Shown here in pieces: positions 46,853 through 59,269 of a DNA stretch of 64,000 nt. The DNA is from Lithospermum erythrorhizon. Lineage: Eukaryota; Streptophyta; Magnoliopsida; Boraginales; Boraginaceae. The notes beneath the pieces were generated by a model that searched no databases, was not told the DNA's origin, and saw only the letters and a program-made list of their open reading frames with translations. The stretch covers positions 124,001 to 188,000 of the forward strand of contig JADFUC010002297.1 in assembly GCA_019722365.1 (NCBI GenBank). Direction: 5' to 3'. The translations under genes and the position numbers were made by a program. Each line of letters begins with the position of its first letter. Position 1 is the stretch's first letter.

Positions 46853-48481
46853 TTAAGTATCAATCTTTTCGACCCTTTTTCTTTTCGAGGATTTTGTTGT
46901 ATTAGAACCCTTGACGGCCACGCTTGATGTACTTGCCTCATCATTTTGCCCGAATTGTCGAGAAGGAGTATTAATAGGTGATACGTGTGACTTTGTCACT
47001 CTTTTCATATCCGTAAATGAATCGGCAATTGATTTGCTAAAGCATAAGTACACGATTTTATTTACATTTCTTCCCATTGATTTATTATCTGAGGTCTGAT
47101 CTGATAAAAGATGGCTTTATACTGGCGTTATGTCCTTTTACATTGTTCTTTCTCTCTGAGAGGAGGACAAAGCCCAATACCAAATCGAGAGCTGACAATC
47201 TGCAAACGCACTGAAAAACATCACACATTAAGGTTCAAGATATCTAATAATAGAGGGTAACTCATACCCTACATATGCCCAACCTCCTTTGAGGTCCCAT
47301 CTTTGTTCTTTGTGGTGGAGCTATTGGTACATAAAAGCGTACAAAAATCTTTAGATGGGAAATATCACAGTTCTTGACCAATTGCGAGTTGATATATGGA
47401 GTATGTTTATACGTTAGCAACATTGATGTAAAAACGTATTAATGATAAAGCATGTAAAATTGCATGACCCCATATAATGCTTGGTAATTTGTTTTCATTA
47501 TCAATGGTCTATGATATACTAAAGGCGTTTAATTAATGGATTCGGCTAAACCATTTTGTGTATGCGCAGTGAGAATGTTCACTTGAGTAATTTCAATTGA
47601 CATGCAATAATTGATAAATGATTGAGATGTAAATTCTGACATTATTCAAGTCCCCCGGCTTTCTTTATAGTATAATCGAGGAAATTGTGCTCTTAATTTG
47701 ATTATTTGAGCAAGAAATCTTGAATGCCATATCTGACTTAATGATAAACAAACATGTGACCATCACACTAGATAAATCAATTAATACCATAAAATACAGA
47801 TGGTCTTCCGGATAATTTGGATGGATAGATCCATATATCTGTAATTCTTTCAAAGAAATGCAGTGATTCGTGTGGAGAAATTTGCATGAATTAATTGCCT
47901 AGTTATTAATTTTCTGAGAAACGAGAAACGCGTTTTGTTATTAATCTTTAAACCTTTCAAGGGATGACCATGTGTACTTTCAATTATTTTTCTCATCATT
48001 GTGGAGCCAGGATGACCTAAACGAGCATGCCACAAGAATACAGTTTTGGGATCCTCTGGGATCCTCTTTTATTGCTATGTTACATTCAATTTCAAGAATA
48101 TAAGTGTAATGTAATCCAGAAGGTAATTTTGGTAGTTTCTCTAATATTTTCTTCTTTCCCAAAACACTAGCGATGTACATATGTATTTCATATTACCTTC
48201 GATTGTGTTTCGATTATCATACCATGGCGATATGTCATTAAAACATAAATTTCTTTTGACTTTGGAGAATCTGGCGTCATTAATGACAAATTTTGTTCCA
48301 TTTGGTAATATGAACATGGCGATGCACGATCCGGCCGATCAAGTCTGCGGGACTGAAGTGTAATTCTTTGCTTTGGTAGGATTGATGTCGGTAAAATATG
48401 TCTTCTTCTTGAGATTGTGTGGGTTTGTTCAACAAGGATACGAAATGTCTCAACCCAGGTTTTCATGTTAAGCCTTAACAA
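46853..48481 (-). pseudogene. Copia (Tork) protease and integrase relic
   Basis: Protease region 48481-48188 (QTHTISRRRHI; NGTKF/MEQNLSLMTPDSPKSKE). Pre-integrase: KILEKLPKLPSGLHYT (48.15 kb) then WHARLGHPGSTMMRKIIEST and HGHPLKGLKI (48.03-47.95 kb). Integrase: IYGSIHPNYPEDHLYFMVLI (47.84 kb) and weaker text to 46.85 kb, where ADSFTDMKRVTKSHVSP marks the linker to reverse transcriptase. Several frames are involved. Confidence 0.75.
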
Positions 48482-48699
48482 ACATGTAATGATATAGACT
48501 TAAGAGAGAGTAAATCAAACCACAACATATAATCAACATTATTATTTCATAGATATATAAACAAGCATTACATACTAAAGTCACACATACTACAGAGACA
48601 CAAGAGAAGATTATTCATCACATTATTCAAACATAAAGTAGTTCATATCAAATTTTCTTTAATCTAAGTTCATTTCATTTGTTCATCATGATACCAAAC

Positions 48700-49700
48700 C
48701 TCAGATATCTGAGAGAGTCATCCCCTCGGGGTTCATGTTCATTAAAAAAGTTGACTTCCTTTTTCTTTTAAATTTCACTTTTTTCTTTCTAGAGATCTTT
48801 TACCTACTTACCAAAAGATGTTAAATTCTCATACTGAACCAATAACCTTTCTTTCATCGTAACACAAATTGTCATTATTTTTGATGAACCTTAACGCAGA
48901 TTTTCTTACCACTTTTCTTGTGATTTGAGTAATTTCAGTAGGTCTACTATAATTCACAAAACCCGTCCACGACCTCAACCACGAAATTACGACCTTGACC
49001 ACGACCTCGACCTACGAATAGATCATAGCCACCACGACCCTTAAAAAGTCGTTGCATTTACTCCCAAATGCCATTGTCCCGATGGGGCATGTGATAGTTT
49101 TCAATGAACTTGTTATTTTTTACGCCATCAAAAGGAGCATGCACGATTACGAATATTTTTTATATTCCCTCGTTATATTATTCTTTACTGACAATATACG
49201 TTAATGTTTTTTCTAATTTTCCCACTTCGGTTACAATTTTACCTGATATTCTAATTGTGATACAATTTAAATAAAGCGAGTTGTAATCAATAACGCTTTT
49301 AAGTCTTGGAACCTCGGTTTGTTCCATTCATGTCGGTGCTAGCGAACCAAAGAAACTTCACCCAGGTATCCAAATCTTTCTTTGAGTTAACTACTGTAAG
49401 AACTTGGATCACCCTACACATTGATATTCTAATTGTAGGCATCGTCAAGATGATCCATCACATTAGTCTTATGGCTTTAAGATTTTCATATTAAGTTCTT
49501 CTTACTTTCCTTTTTCTTTCTCTTTTCGATCATTTATGATGTTTAAATGCATTATCCCCATTCAGTAATTTTTCAGAAGCCCACTTTATCACAGAGATAT
49601 AACTTTGTTTTGCTTGAGACATGTAGTTGTCTCCTTTTGAGGTTAGAGGAGCGAAGTTGAACTATAGTTGGACATTATCTAAATCACAAACAAAAGCACT
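48700..49700 (-). pseudogene. Copia (Tork) gag C-terminal relic
   Basis: Near 49080-48900 the minus strand reads IENYHMPHRDNGIWE, then a glycine/arginine-rich run (GRGGYDL...GRGRGQGRN) and KKSGKKICVKVHQK, a decayed zinc-knuckle region. Gly-Arg repeats before the CCHC knuckle are common in this lineage. Confidence 0.5.
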
Positions 49701-50540
49701 TAATCAATCTGAAAAATGACTTATTTTATTCAATATTACATTCTGTATTCAATACATAGATTGAAATCTTATTCAATTACAAATACCATATTTAAAACAA
49801 CTTAAATCTCTATCGAAACCAAAATGACAATCGAGCTAAGATTAGAAATGGTAAAATACTAATTACCAAAATGATGTCATTCCTTTTATCTCTTTCAACT
49901 TTAATAAAACCCATTATGAAAAAGAAATTGCCGTTATAGTAAGCACTAGAAAATATTTGCCATTGTGAATACATTTATAAAACCTTTGAAGATGTTTAAA
50001 AATGTGGAAGGGAATGAAGTATTTATAGGGTGAAATTTTGAAAGTGTCCGTTATTGTTACCGTTTTTATTATCGTAAGACCGTTTGAGGGATACAGTAAA
50101 AAAAATATCAATTTCTTATTTCATTACGTTAGAAAAAATGGGAAGGAAAAATATTTTTAAGTATTAATTAAAATATGATGTAGTCGTTAGAATGCATGTC
50201 GTGATCACATGCGATAAATGAATACATATGATAATGTAATACATATGATTATAAGCAAATAATTGCATGCAGAAGTAACAAATAAAATAAGATAGCGCAA
50301 TAGTTGAAGATAATAATATAAGTAGGGTGTTTATGCCTCCATAGAGATTATAAATGAAATAAACGATATGGAGATTTAACTACCGCTCAAAATAACAATC
50401 TTTGTCTGGAGAGAAAGCGGCGGGATACCCGGTTTTCCATAATAATATGCACGCTTATTATAGATCATTTGAAGCGGAGATACTTGATTTCTCACTTTAT
50501 TAATAAATACTTTTGACAAAATAATAAATATGCTTTCGAC

Positions 50541-50802
50541 TATAGAATAGCGACGCCTGCTTGATTATCTATAATGAAGTTACAATATAGAATACGTATA
50601 GCGATTATCTATACTTGAGGTGAAACATAAAATAATAATAAGCAGCTACCGTTATAGAATACTTGACATATGGCAGTTATCTATAGCCCAGAGCTCTGGA
50701 TTATAGAATACTTGACATATAGCCGATTATCTATAACGAGTAAAACATAAAATAATGTCTCCGGCTCTAATTATAGAATCGCAGTATATTCGATTATCTA
50801 TA
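50541..50802. repeat. Hairpin-unit array in Copia leader/LTR
   Basis: Five units bounded by TATAGAAT on the left and GATTATCTATA (or AGTTATCTATA) on the right: 50541-50573, 50586-50613, 50653-50685, 50702-50735 and 50772-50802. The ends TATAGA/TCTATA are inverted, so each 28-34-base unit can form a short stem-loop. Between units come GTAAAACATAAAATAAT-type spacers. It lies just inside the 5' LTR of the Tork element. Confidence 0.65.
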
Positions 50803-51086
50803 ATGAGGTGGAAACATAACAAAATAAATATCAAGAAAATTGATAAGATATATAATATACCTAAAATGCTGATTACTATAGAACGATCGTGCGATAACGT
50901 GTTGTAGAGCGGATATCAAATGAAAGCTCGAACTACTTGCTAGAAAATCTCCAAATGATATATGTTCTTAACTTTGAAAGTTTTGGTATTGTTTATTATG
51001 CTTGATGGAGGTATGTTATCTTGCAAAATTGCATGTCTTGTTAATCTTTCACCTTCTTATTCGTTTTTTACATTGTTGATATTTCA
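50780..51086 (-). repeat. Copia (Tork) 5' LTR, approximate
   Basis: Partner of 44640-44897. On the minus strand it starts TGAAATATCAACAATG and carries CATACCTCCATCAAGCATAATAAAC. The inner end merges with the hairpin array and is not fixed. Confidence 0.55.
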
Positions 51087-51104
51087 GCGTTGTGAAATTT
51101 AAGT

Positions 51105-51706
51105 TTATTGGTACCACATTACAATAAATAAGTCTTTATAAGTAAAAGCCCCAAGGGTGAATAAAGCCAATTTGAAGGTGTTGATAGTCATTCCGCTTCC
51201 AAAACACCCTGTGATCCAATGTGCCACAACGTAAGCTGCATTGTTGATCGTTCGCTTTATATAGTGAAATTTGACCAAGTGAATAATATCCGCTATATTC
51301 GGCTCTAAGCACCTGTATCTGGTGTGAGTCGCTTTCAATCCCAACATGCATTAATAGAATTTAATCCTTTCGAAGCAAATTAGCTTCAGCGATGAGGCAT
51401 TAACTTGAAACGAGCTCCCTGAATTCTCCTTCAAAGAGTCGACATATTGCTAACAGTGTTGCACCTTGCAGTGCCAACTCCCTGAATCTACAGCCTCCGT
51501 TTCATTACCTTACATTCTTGAGTCTTTAAGTAATTCTCACTTGGCTTCTTGTCCCTCAAAAAGAAATATTCATTTCTTGCTTTTAATTCCCATAACGTAG
51601 ATGCAATTTGAGGCAACATTTCTTTAGAGTTTGCAACACTAACTTGAAAAGGTATGCCACTGACCTCCCTTGGTTTTAGGCCCTGGACTAGAACCACAAC
51701 CTGCAA
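51105..51706 (-). pseudogene. Non-LTR retrotransposon (LINE) C-terminal relic: linker and RNase H
   Basis: The minus frame 51706-51488 ends ASTLWELKARNEYFFLRDKK, the LW...KARN..F linker found between the zinc-finger (zf-RVT) and RNase H domains of plant LINEs. Next, 51351-51105 contains ESDSHQIQVLRAEYSGY and, in the other frame, VKFHYIKRTINNAAYVVAHW, matching the plant RNase H-like domain (RVT_3: ESD...V..L and F.HV.R..N.AAH..A). A frameshift lies inside. It ends 20 bases from the Tork 5' LTR, so Copia may have landed in or beside it. An ancient host gene with the same RNase H domain is the alternative. Confidence 0.6.
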
Positions 51707-52840
51707 GAAAAATCAGAGTCCAAAAGCAGATGTTTAAGAGTTTTCAGGCTTTCGATTATCTCTCTTTTATTGTTAAATTTGTGTAATGATGTATAATTGG
51801 CATTGATCAATTGATAGAAGTTTTGTTAGTTTGATTTCTAATGTTAAATCAATTAGTTAAAATAGAAAGTGAACCTTCTTTGTGGTGAAAGTCATTCACT
51901 ATTTGTAGACTTATCTAAAGAAGCAATCTACCTGAAAAAAAAAAAGATTGTCTACCTGATCTTGAGGGAATCATGTTGATTTCCCGTTTTTTATGAGTAA
52001 TACCAAATACTATATACTTTGTTCACCAGATTGTTTAGTTTTGATTTTTCGTTTTGATTTTTCGTAGTTGAATTTTGATCGTATATATTTTTGTTTGTGA
52101 TGTATATGTATGAAAAATATATCAATCAAGAAATATATTTTAAACTCTTTCCATTAATATATATTTCATCCCAAATATTATATAATATAAAAATATATAT
52201 ACGATCAAAGTTGATTATAAAAAGTCAATTAATTAGGCAATCTTTAGGAATGGAAAATATTTAATTATTCAAAAGAGCTCTATCCATGAAATCATAAATA
52301 ATGTCCATAAAATAAATTAAAATTACTAATTGTCATTTTATGAAGATTAAAAAATAACCGATATTGGTTGGCTAAACAAAGTACAATTCTTCTTAGGCCC
52401 AGCATCATGACGAGACCGATTCAACGATTATCTGCGGCAACGTGATTATTCATTCTGTATCATCAAATAACTCGATAACTTTTACACTCATGATAGGGGA
52501 TATTTCTGTAGGACATTTTAGTTCTGCTTTCATATTATCCTTGATATATATCCCATCGTATATATATTCTTTCTCTCTCCTTTTGAATTTTACAAATGAT
52601 TTATTAATTTGTGATTATTTAATCGTCATATAATAATTAATAAATGATTATTTTTTAATAACTAATTTTTTAATATTTGAATTAGTGTAATAATTTTTAT
52701 TAAGGTTATTCGATATTAAGCCTTGATACATAATATTACTAAATAAGATAAAAAAAACGAACACAATCATTCAAAATTACACAAACAACACATACATTAA
52801 AGCGTTCATAAAATAAGGAAAAGCAAGAAATCTAGTTTTA
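51707..52840. other. Non-coding, MITE candidate at 52.0-52.25 kb
   Basis: At 52012-52245 the two ends are roughly inverted (CTTTGTTCACCAGATTGTTTAGTTTTGATTTTT against CAAAGTTGATTATAAAAAGTC...AGGCAATCTTTAGGAATGG) and the middle holds ATATATTTCAT. This resembles the MITE family at 16.35 kb. No gene. The left terminus of the Harbinger element should lie here but was not found. Confidence 0.4.
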
Positions 52841-52844
52841 GGTT

Positions 52845-53031
52845 GCCCAAACTTTGCCAAATGTGTTACGAATTCTCCTTGATTGAATATGTTTGGCCTT
52901 ATTACGAATTCGGATCTACGCGAATATATACTTCAAATTGGTCGACTTATGCACGATAATCGAGCGATAAGCATAGTAGCATTGTTTGAAAGGTTAAATC
53001 AATTTTCCCGATTTAGATTGTATGTATCACG
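52845..53031 (-). pseudogene. PIF/Harbinger transposase, C-terminal part cut off by Copia
   Basis: From 53031 leftwards: RDTYNLNREN, then after shifts NKAKHIQ, then FVTHLAKFGQP near 52860. In HARBI1-like plant transposases the text after the catalytic Glu region is ...VEDERDTY..., and the protein ends ...QL.ENLV.HIW.KFG. The first part, to ...ILHNM-like text and ADE, sits on the far side of the Copia at 61745-61800. Confidence 0.6.
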
Positions 53032-54013
53032 TGTTGAAATCAATGAGAATTGGTTCCATTTATTATGCCCGTTCACGCGACAATTGTGTAGCAATTCATT
53101 TCTGGAGTTAAGGTTAAATGTGGTGTCGAGCTTGAGTGTTGACTTAGTAATTGTATATTACTGAGTGTGGGTTCTCACTGATAATTTAAGGGGTTATGAT
53201 TGCTAGATCTTACTCGTGTCGTTATAATAATAGTAGTGGTGATTATTATTATAAACTCTATTATCTGAGCCTAGAATTCAGCACATCTGATGACGTTGAG
53301 TTATATTTCATGTAAATTAGAAGACTATATAATTGAAATGTGTTCTCGATTACAAAGGAATTCTACGGGCACATGTAGAATATCGATTCTGTTTCAATGA
53401 ATCGATAAATAGTTATTTAATTGATTAGAATGATATAGTATTTACTCGATAACTTGAAAGATTGATATTGACTCGTTACTATTTAATTAGCTTAATTAAA
53501 TAGTTCAACAAATGCTTGACTCATTGAATGTCTTGAAGACTAATAGGGAGTTAAGAGAGTCAAATAATCTTGCTTAGCAGATTCCAAACTGTCGGGGAGC
53601 ATTGCTTTGCTTTTTATCATGGCTTTAAGTTTTAAATCGTAAGTTTTTAAAAACTTTTTCACCAAAAACCACAGTAGCAGCCCCCCCACTTTGGCGAAAT
53701 TCTCCCAAGAATTTTGGGGTTTTCTGGTTTGTTAAATCGCTGACTGCCAGCGTAGATTAGTTCTGGAATCGACCTACTTGGTGTGGACTAACTAGAGATA
53801 TCATACGATTGATATACAACAAAAGAGCTGAAGGAAGTCAAATTCCATTGTGAATTTGAGCGTGTGGATTTACAGTGGAATTTACTCAGCTATTTGTAAG
53901 TGCGTTAAATATTTAATTATATGTTTTATAAATAATGTAGTATCTGACTTTTAAAGATCACTTGGAACTATGGATTTAATGTTATACTCTATATCCATAG
54001 TAAATTTTCTTCA
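53032..54013 (+). repeat. Copia 5' LTR (982 bases)
   Basis: Begins TGTTGAAATCAATGAGAATT and ends TTTTCTTCA. It matches 60748-61739 throughout (for instance CTCCCAA.AATTTTGGGGTTTT and GAAGGAAGTCAAATTC), with frequent one- to three-base indels. Confidence 0.9.
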
Positions 54014-54014
54014 G

Positions 54015-54029
54015 TGGCATCATGAGCCA
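54015..54029 (+). promoter_or_regulatory. Primer binding site, initiator tRNA-Met type
   Basis: TGGCATCATGAGCCA, two changes from the common plant Copia site TGGTATCAGAGCCA, one base after the LTR end. Confidence 0.7.
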
Positions 54030-56078
54030 AATTAAAGTTGCTTTACATTATTTATTTTATGCCTGTTTTGTTTTTATCAATTTTTATTTGATTAATTGTT
54101 GTTCATATATTTAATTGATAAATATATGATGAGAATAAATCACCATGTTCTTGATTATTGATTTATACATGTGTTACAAGTTTATGATGATGTATTATCT
54201 GTTTTGTTAACATGGATTTTGTTTCATAAATTAAGACGATTTAATTGATTTTGTTTCCATGATTTTTGTAAAACGATGTTTTGGGGCGTGTAAAATTTTT
54301 GTAAAATTAAAACTTAATTTTTACGGCACCCATAGCAGTAGAAGATCTCTATTAAATTTCGCAATTTTTCGATTTTTCTAAGTGCCTCAGAAACAATTTT
54401 GATATTTAAATTTGTTAATTAATAATTAAATATGAAATTTATTTTTTAATGAGCTTAACCGGTGTGATTTGGTCAGAAAATTATGAGTTTAACGTGTTCA
54501 ATTTCATAAATTTTAAAAATTTAAAACTCCAACTTGATTCTACAAGACAAATTAAATCTAAAGCGAGTTAAATATGGTATTAAGTAAATCAGCCGACCGA
54601 CTTCCGGCGACCCTACGGGCGCGTCCGGTCGGATCGGGGTATTTAGTACCCAAATAATGACGGACGGCGACCTAGGCGAAGGCTGCGGCGTGTCGACCGT
54701 GAGCCTCAGAAATTTGATGATCGAAACCCGATGCCAGCGTGTCTTGTAATTTTGAAAACACAATTAAATTTATTCGCTTGTTTTGGTTTCACAAATTATG
54801 GGACTAATTTATATTCGGTTTTTATTGATTATTTGTCATTTTAATCAAATAATTAATTATGATTAATTATGTGATAACCAATTAATTAATTTCCTTTATA
54901 TGATATCTTTTTAAATTTAAAAGTGATATAACAATTATAGTAACAACTTCACTTAATGTATTTTAGAAAATATTTGTGATGAATATTTTTCTATAATATG
55001 TATACGGTTAATAATTATTAGTATGTTATTAATTGACATATTAAATAGTGAGTTTATATTAATTAATTTTAATATATGTGTAATTACATGGATTAATTAA
55101 TTTGATAATTACAAACATATTACATTTTCAATGCCATTTAAATATTTATTAAAGTTCATTTATGTGATTTAATAAAGTGCCTATATTTTGCCAATGGTGA
55201 TTGGAATGGAGGTATATAGATGCTAGCCCGTTTATTTATTTTTAGGTCTGAACCGTAATGTTGTAAATGACCTTCGAGTCATATTTCTTGTATTTATTTA
55301 TTTCTTGTTTTACCTGACTTGCAAATTTGTCTAAGATGGGTTAGTATATAAATATTATATAGTGAAGATATTGAAAGATCGTTTCACGGTGGTGATACCC
55401 AGTGGAAACAGGATGGATCCGGAAGTCTGAAGATCTGAAATTAGGACATATGTTAGTATTTGATAAATACTGTAATAGGTTCTAGGGGCCATATCATTAT
55501 CTCTCTTGAATGTGCATTACTTGTTTTATTTTTCATGTTGCGTGTATTGCTTGATTATGTGCTAGTATGCATGAGTAAATGGCTCAAAGTAATAATAATC
55601 TCACTGATTAAAATTTAAGCAAAGTATCGAAGCTGGTACAAGTTGTGCGATCAAGCCCCAAATCGATTGGGCACAACGTGATAGCGGGTGTTCTGATGTT
55701 GCATTGATATGACCAATGAATGTGTTGAAGTGATTTCACTAACGTTGTGGGCTTTTCGGATGATCAATCAAAGTAACAAAAGAAACTTTTGGTTTAATTG
55801 GTATGCTTAACCGGTTTTAGGAGATACAAATGTTGGGTAGCATCACCAAGTGCTAGTGACCTGAAGTTATGCGGTTTATAATTGGTTGACAACCTACTAT
55901 TATAAGCTGGATTCAAAATGCTTGATGTTGCCGTTTGAATTTAAATTAATGGTCGTGATACTAATATATTTCGTGAGATTTGAAATGTAGTATTTACTTT
56001 ACAATTTATTTAAGTGTTTTTAGCATGATAGTTTCTGAGTGCATTATTTTATTTACTTATTCTTATGCAGAATTAATA
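54030..56078 (+). other. Copia leader, non-coding
   Basis: Long AT-rich leader between primer binding site and gag. It includes a GC-rich island at 54590-54705 (GACTTCCGGCGACCCTACGG and GACGGCGACCTAGGCG), out of keeping with the rest. No intact frame. Confidence 0.45.
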
Positions 56079-56500
56079 TGGCTACCACTATTGCTACTCC
56101 TAAGAACTCGCTTCGCTCAGCGCTTAAAGTGCAAAGGCCAGACTCTTTCGAATTTTGGCCAGTGGTCTCGAAACTTGAATCGTTACCAGCTTGAGGAGGC
56201 CCGAATCGTCTTTGAATAATAAGGTTACATGAAACCTAATGATGCCTCCCGTTAGGAAAAGGGATCCCACAAAAAGCACAAGTCGATCTTGTGGATGTCC
56301 AATGTCTCGCTATGCCAATATGGAACCTTAGGTTCAAATTCAATATGAAAAGGTGAAGCATATAGCATATACCAGCAGGATTGAGAATTATTCGAAAGGA
56401 AGCTAGAAGCAGAGATATGACATTGTCGTCACTCACCGTGGGCAATGGTAGAGCAGACAGACATGACCCTCGTATCATTAAATAGTTGAGCATTCGTCGA
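56079..56500 (+). pseudogene. Copia gag relic
   Basis: The first gag-like text starts at an ATG near 56079 (MATTIATPKNSLRSALK in one frame, then SNFGQWSRNLNRYQLEEA in another). Text after this decays quickly. Confidence 0.4.
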
Positions 56501-57239
56501 CTTCAACATACAGGCACAGTGTCTCAAAAGCCCATTTGTGGATCTAAATCACGAAATCTTCGGACAAATTCTCTCGGTTTGTCATGAGCCAATATGCTGT
56601 GATTTGAGTTATCTCTAAGCAATGCACCAAGATGATCCACGAATCTTGAGACGAACACAAGGTAAGACTAAAACTTCTACTCATACGGTTTTTGGTGAGT
56701 CCAAAAACAAAGAAGAATCCAAAAGAAGAAGAAAAGTTTGCAGCCAAGACCAAGGGTTCGGGAAATGAAATCTGAGTTCTTGGAAGGGAGGAGCTAGGAA
56801 GGATGACAAGTGTCGTGAAACACAGGTCCTTTGGAAATCGACTATGAGGAAGTTCCACAGGATGATAGGAAGGAGAAATGGTCTCATGACCAGCTCGACT
56901 CTGAGGTATGTATGTTATTGAAGTTTGTACAACTTCTAATTCTATAGGTGGTCTTTAGACACCGGTTATTGGATTCTACATGTTGTCGTAATATCGGGGA
57001 ACTCGAGTCAAGTAGAAGACTCGAAAATGGATCTGCGTGTTGAAATGGCGCGAAGGTTACTGACCCTGCGGTAGGATCCATTAGTTTAAGTGCCCGGGCC
57101 TTGTTTGAACTTATCTCAGGTTTACTATGTGCACCGATTTGAGGAATATTATTTATTCTGTTTTGAATAATGATGGTTTCGTTTTCAATAGATCCCGATG
57201 AATTTAGGATCACCGAGATAGGGTAGTATTTAGTACCGC

Positions 57240-58100
57240 CTCCTTTCAAAAATGGTCTATCTACGTTTACACATGATTAATGAGTCATATAACATAAACT
57301 TAAAACGGAATAAGCCTATGACTTAAAACCAAACATACTATGGCATTGCGGTAGGTCGCGTGCGAGAACAGATAAAGAAACTCCACTCGGTGGAATACTT
57401 GAAAGGTTTCGATTATGAATCATCTGATAAGTGTGGTCTTGCCTTCTAGGCAAAATGACCAAATACTTTTCATTTGAACCCAAATGAAAGAGACAAGTGA
57501 TTTATTAGGATCATTACCTGTGATGTATGTGGGCCAATGAATACCTGTCTAACGAGGAGGTTATAACTGTTACATTCTTGACATTTCACAGTGAATGCGG
57601 TTTGTGTATCGATGAGACACAAACACGAGTCCTTTGAAATTCAAGGAGTTCCAAAATAGTACAAAACCCCGATTGAAGCAAGACAATAAGGATTCTCCGG
57701 TGCGATGAAGTGGAGAATATTTAGATCACAGTTAAATACTCGTCTTCAAGAGAGTGTGGTATTGTTTAGCAGCTTCGCTCCGGCCCAGGCGCCATCGCAA
57801 TAGGCGTGTCCCGAAGGAGAAATGAACCGCTTCTTGACATGGTTTGATCTGCTGACAGGCCTATCTGATCTACCCGGTTAATTTACGGGGATATGCGGCT
57901 TCTAAAGCGCGGCTTTACCTTAAGCAGATGTCAACAGTCGTGAGGATAAAACTCCCCCTGTGGGCGTGGTTTGGGAAGATTCTGAGTTGGGTTTCTAAGA
58001 TTTGGGGCTGTGGAAGCTTGAGAGATTAACAAGATAAACTTGCGCCCAGTACGATGCTATTTCATAGGATATCCAGGGAAGCAGGTTAGTTCTTCTACTT
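57240..58100 (+). pseudogene. Copia pre-integrase and integrase relic
   Basis: Around 57325-57470 the plus strand reads HTILWHCGRSR-like then ENRIKKLHSVEYLKGFDYES then SDKCGLAF and GKMTKYFSFEP, the zinc-binding His/Cys region of Copia integrase. It continues with NRGGY text near 57550 and a GEYLSYEF-like match near 57710. Frames shift many times. Confidence 0.55.
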
Positions 58101-58439
58101 ACTACGCAGGCGGAAATAAAATCTTCGTTGCCGAGCAGGTATTCCTTGAAAAGGAATATCTGTCGAAAGGACTAAAGTAATGGTGTTCATCTTGATGAAG
58201 CTCAAAATTTGATGAAGTCGATATCGATGCATGTCTGAGGCATACGACCAACGCGAAAATTGGAACGCTTAACCATAGAAGACCCGGTTCTTGATCCACG
58301 GGGAAAACTGTGGAAGAACCGACCTTAGGAGATCAAACAGGATCGCCCACGAACGAAGCGGTAGTATGGTAAACTTTCATTATTGAGTAGCCAGGCCTTA
58401 CTAGAAGCAATGAATAGCAAGGATCTTTGACAAATGGCA

Positions 58440-59110
58440 AATAACATCGTCGAGATGGATTCTATGTACGAAAATGAGAGTTAGGTCACTTGTTGGATTT
58501 ACCAAATGGGGCTGCATACATTGAATGTAAATGGGTATTTAGAATAAACATGATAAAAGAGCCGAAACGTTGATGTTTTGAAGCTAGACTTGTAGCGAAA
58601 GGTTTCAAACAAGTTCACGGAGTGGACTATGGCCAAGCTTTACTGCTTGATGGCTATGCTTAAATCCGTCGGATAATCTTGGCCATTCTTTGCATTTCAT
58701 GAGCTATGAAATATGGCAAATGGATGTAAAGACAGCTTTCTGAATGGAAATTTAGAGGAAGAATGTGTACATGGTACAACCTCCAGGCTACATGGCCCTA
58801 AAGGACCTAGAAGGTATGCAAGTTGCAAAAAATCCATTTGCTGGTCTTGGCAATCCACATGATTCGGAATCTACGTTTGATGAATCAATCCAAGAGTTTG
58901 GTTTAAATCGAAACGAAGAAGAATCTTGTGTATACAAGAAGGTAAGTGAGTTATGTATAGATTCATAGTCACAGCCATGTAGATGTATACTTATCATTGG
59001 AAACAACGTAGAGTTTCCTATTTCAGGTCAAGGATTGGCTGTGCAAATGTTCTCAATGAAGGACTTAGGCGGCACAACTATATACTTAGATAAGATCCGC
59101 GGGATCGAGC
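58440..59110 (+). pseudogene. Copia reverse transcriptase relic
   Basis: Recognisable blocks: ECKWVFRIN (58.53 kb), EARLVAKGFKQVHGVDYG (58.58-58.63 kb), then AIWQMDVKTAFLNGNLEEE in shifted frames (58.7-58.76 kb), YMVQPPGYM (58.77 kb), FDESIQEFGLNRNEEESCVY (58.88-58.94 kb), and IIGNNVEF/FSMKDLG (59.0-59.07 kb). The YVDD catalytic site (about 58974-58988, CATGTAGATGTATACTT) has lost bases so its aspartates no longer read in frame. Confidence 0.75.
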
Positions 59111-59269
59111 CGGGGAGGCGATTGGACTTTGTCGGAGATATATGATGCGCAAGGTTCAACATAAGTAATTCAAGAAAATTAATCTCCCGTGAGACATAGG
59201 TTCAGCTTCCGAGCGAGGAGCACGGTGGTCACAGCTACTAGTCTGAGGATGAGCAGAATGAAGGGCATA

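Larger units (their letters stand above)
44640..51086 (-). mobile_element. Tork-type Ty1/Copia retrotransposon, degenerate, nearly full length
   Basis: Reading leftwards from 51086: 5' LTR, leader with a hairpin array, gag (about 49.9-48.7 kb), protease, integrase, reverse transcriptase, RNase H, and 3' LTR. All coding parts are broken by stops and frameshifts. Domain order (integrase before reverse transcriptase) fixes it as Copia, and the GAG_pre-integrase text (LGHPG...HGHPLKGLKI) and SLYGLK fit the Tork/TNT1 lineage. The LTRs differ by many small indels, so the insertion is old or the sequence is noisy. Confidence 0.85.

Noticed and set aside
51488..51706. Host gene exon after an acceptor-like TTTTCTTGCAG
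   Set aside because: The text fits the LINE linker and RNase H that follow it; no other exon of a host gene is seen nearby.
52883..53164. 93-codon plus-strand open frame MNMFGLITNSDL...
   Set aside because: It crosses the Copia LTR boundary at 53032 and is antisense to the Harbinger transposase tail.
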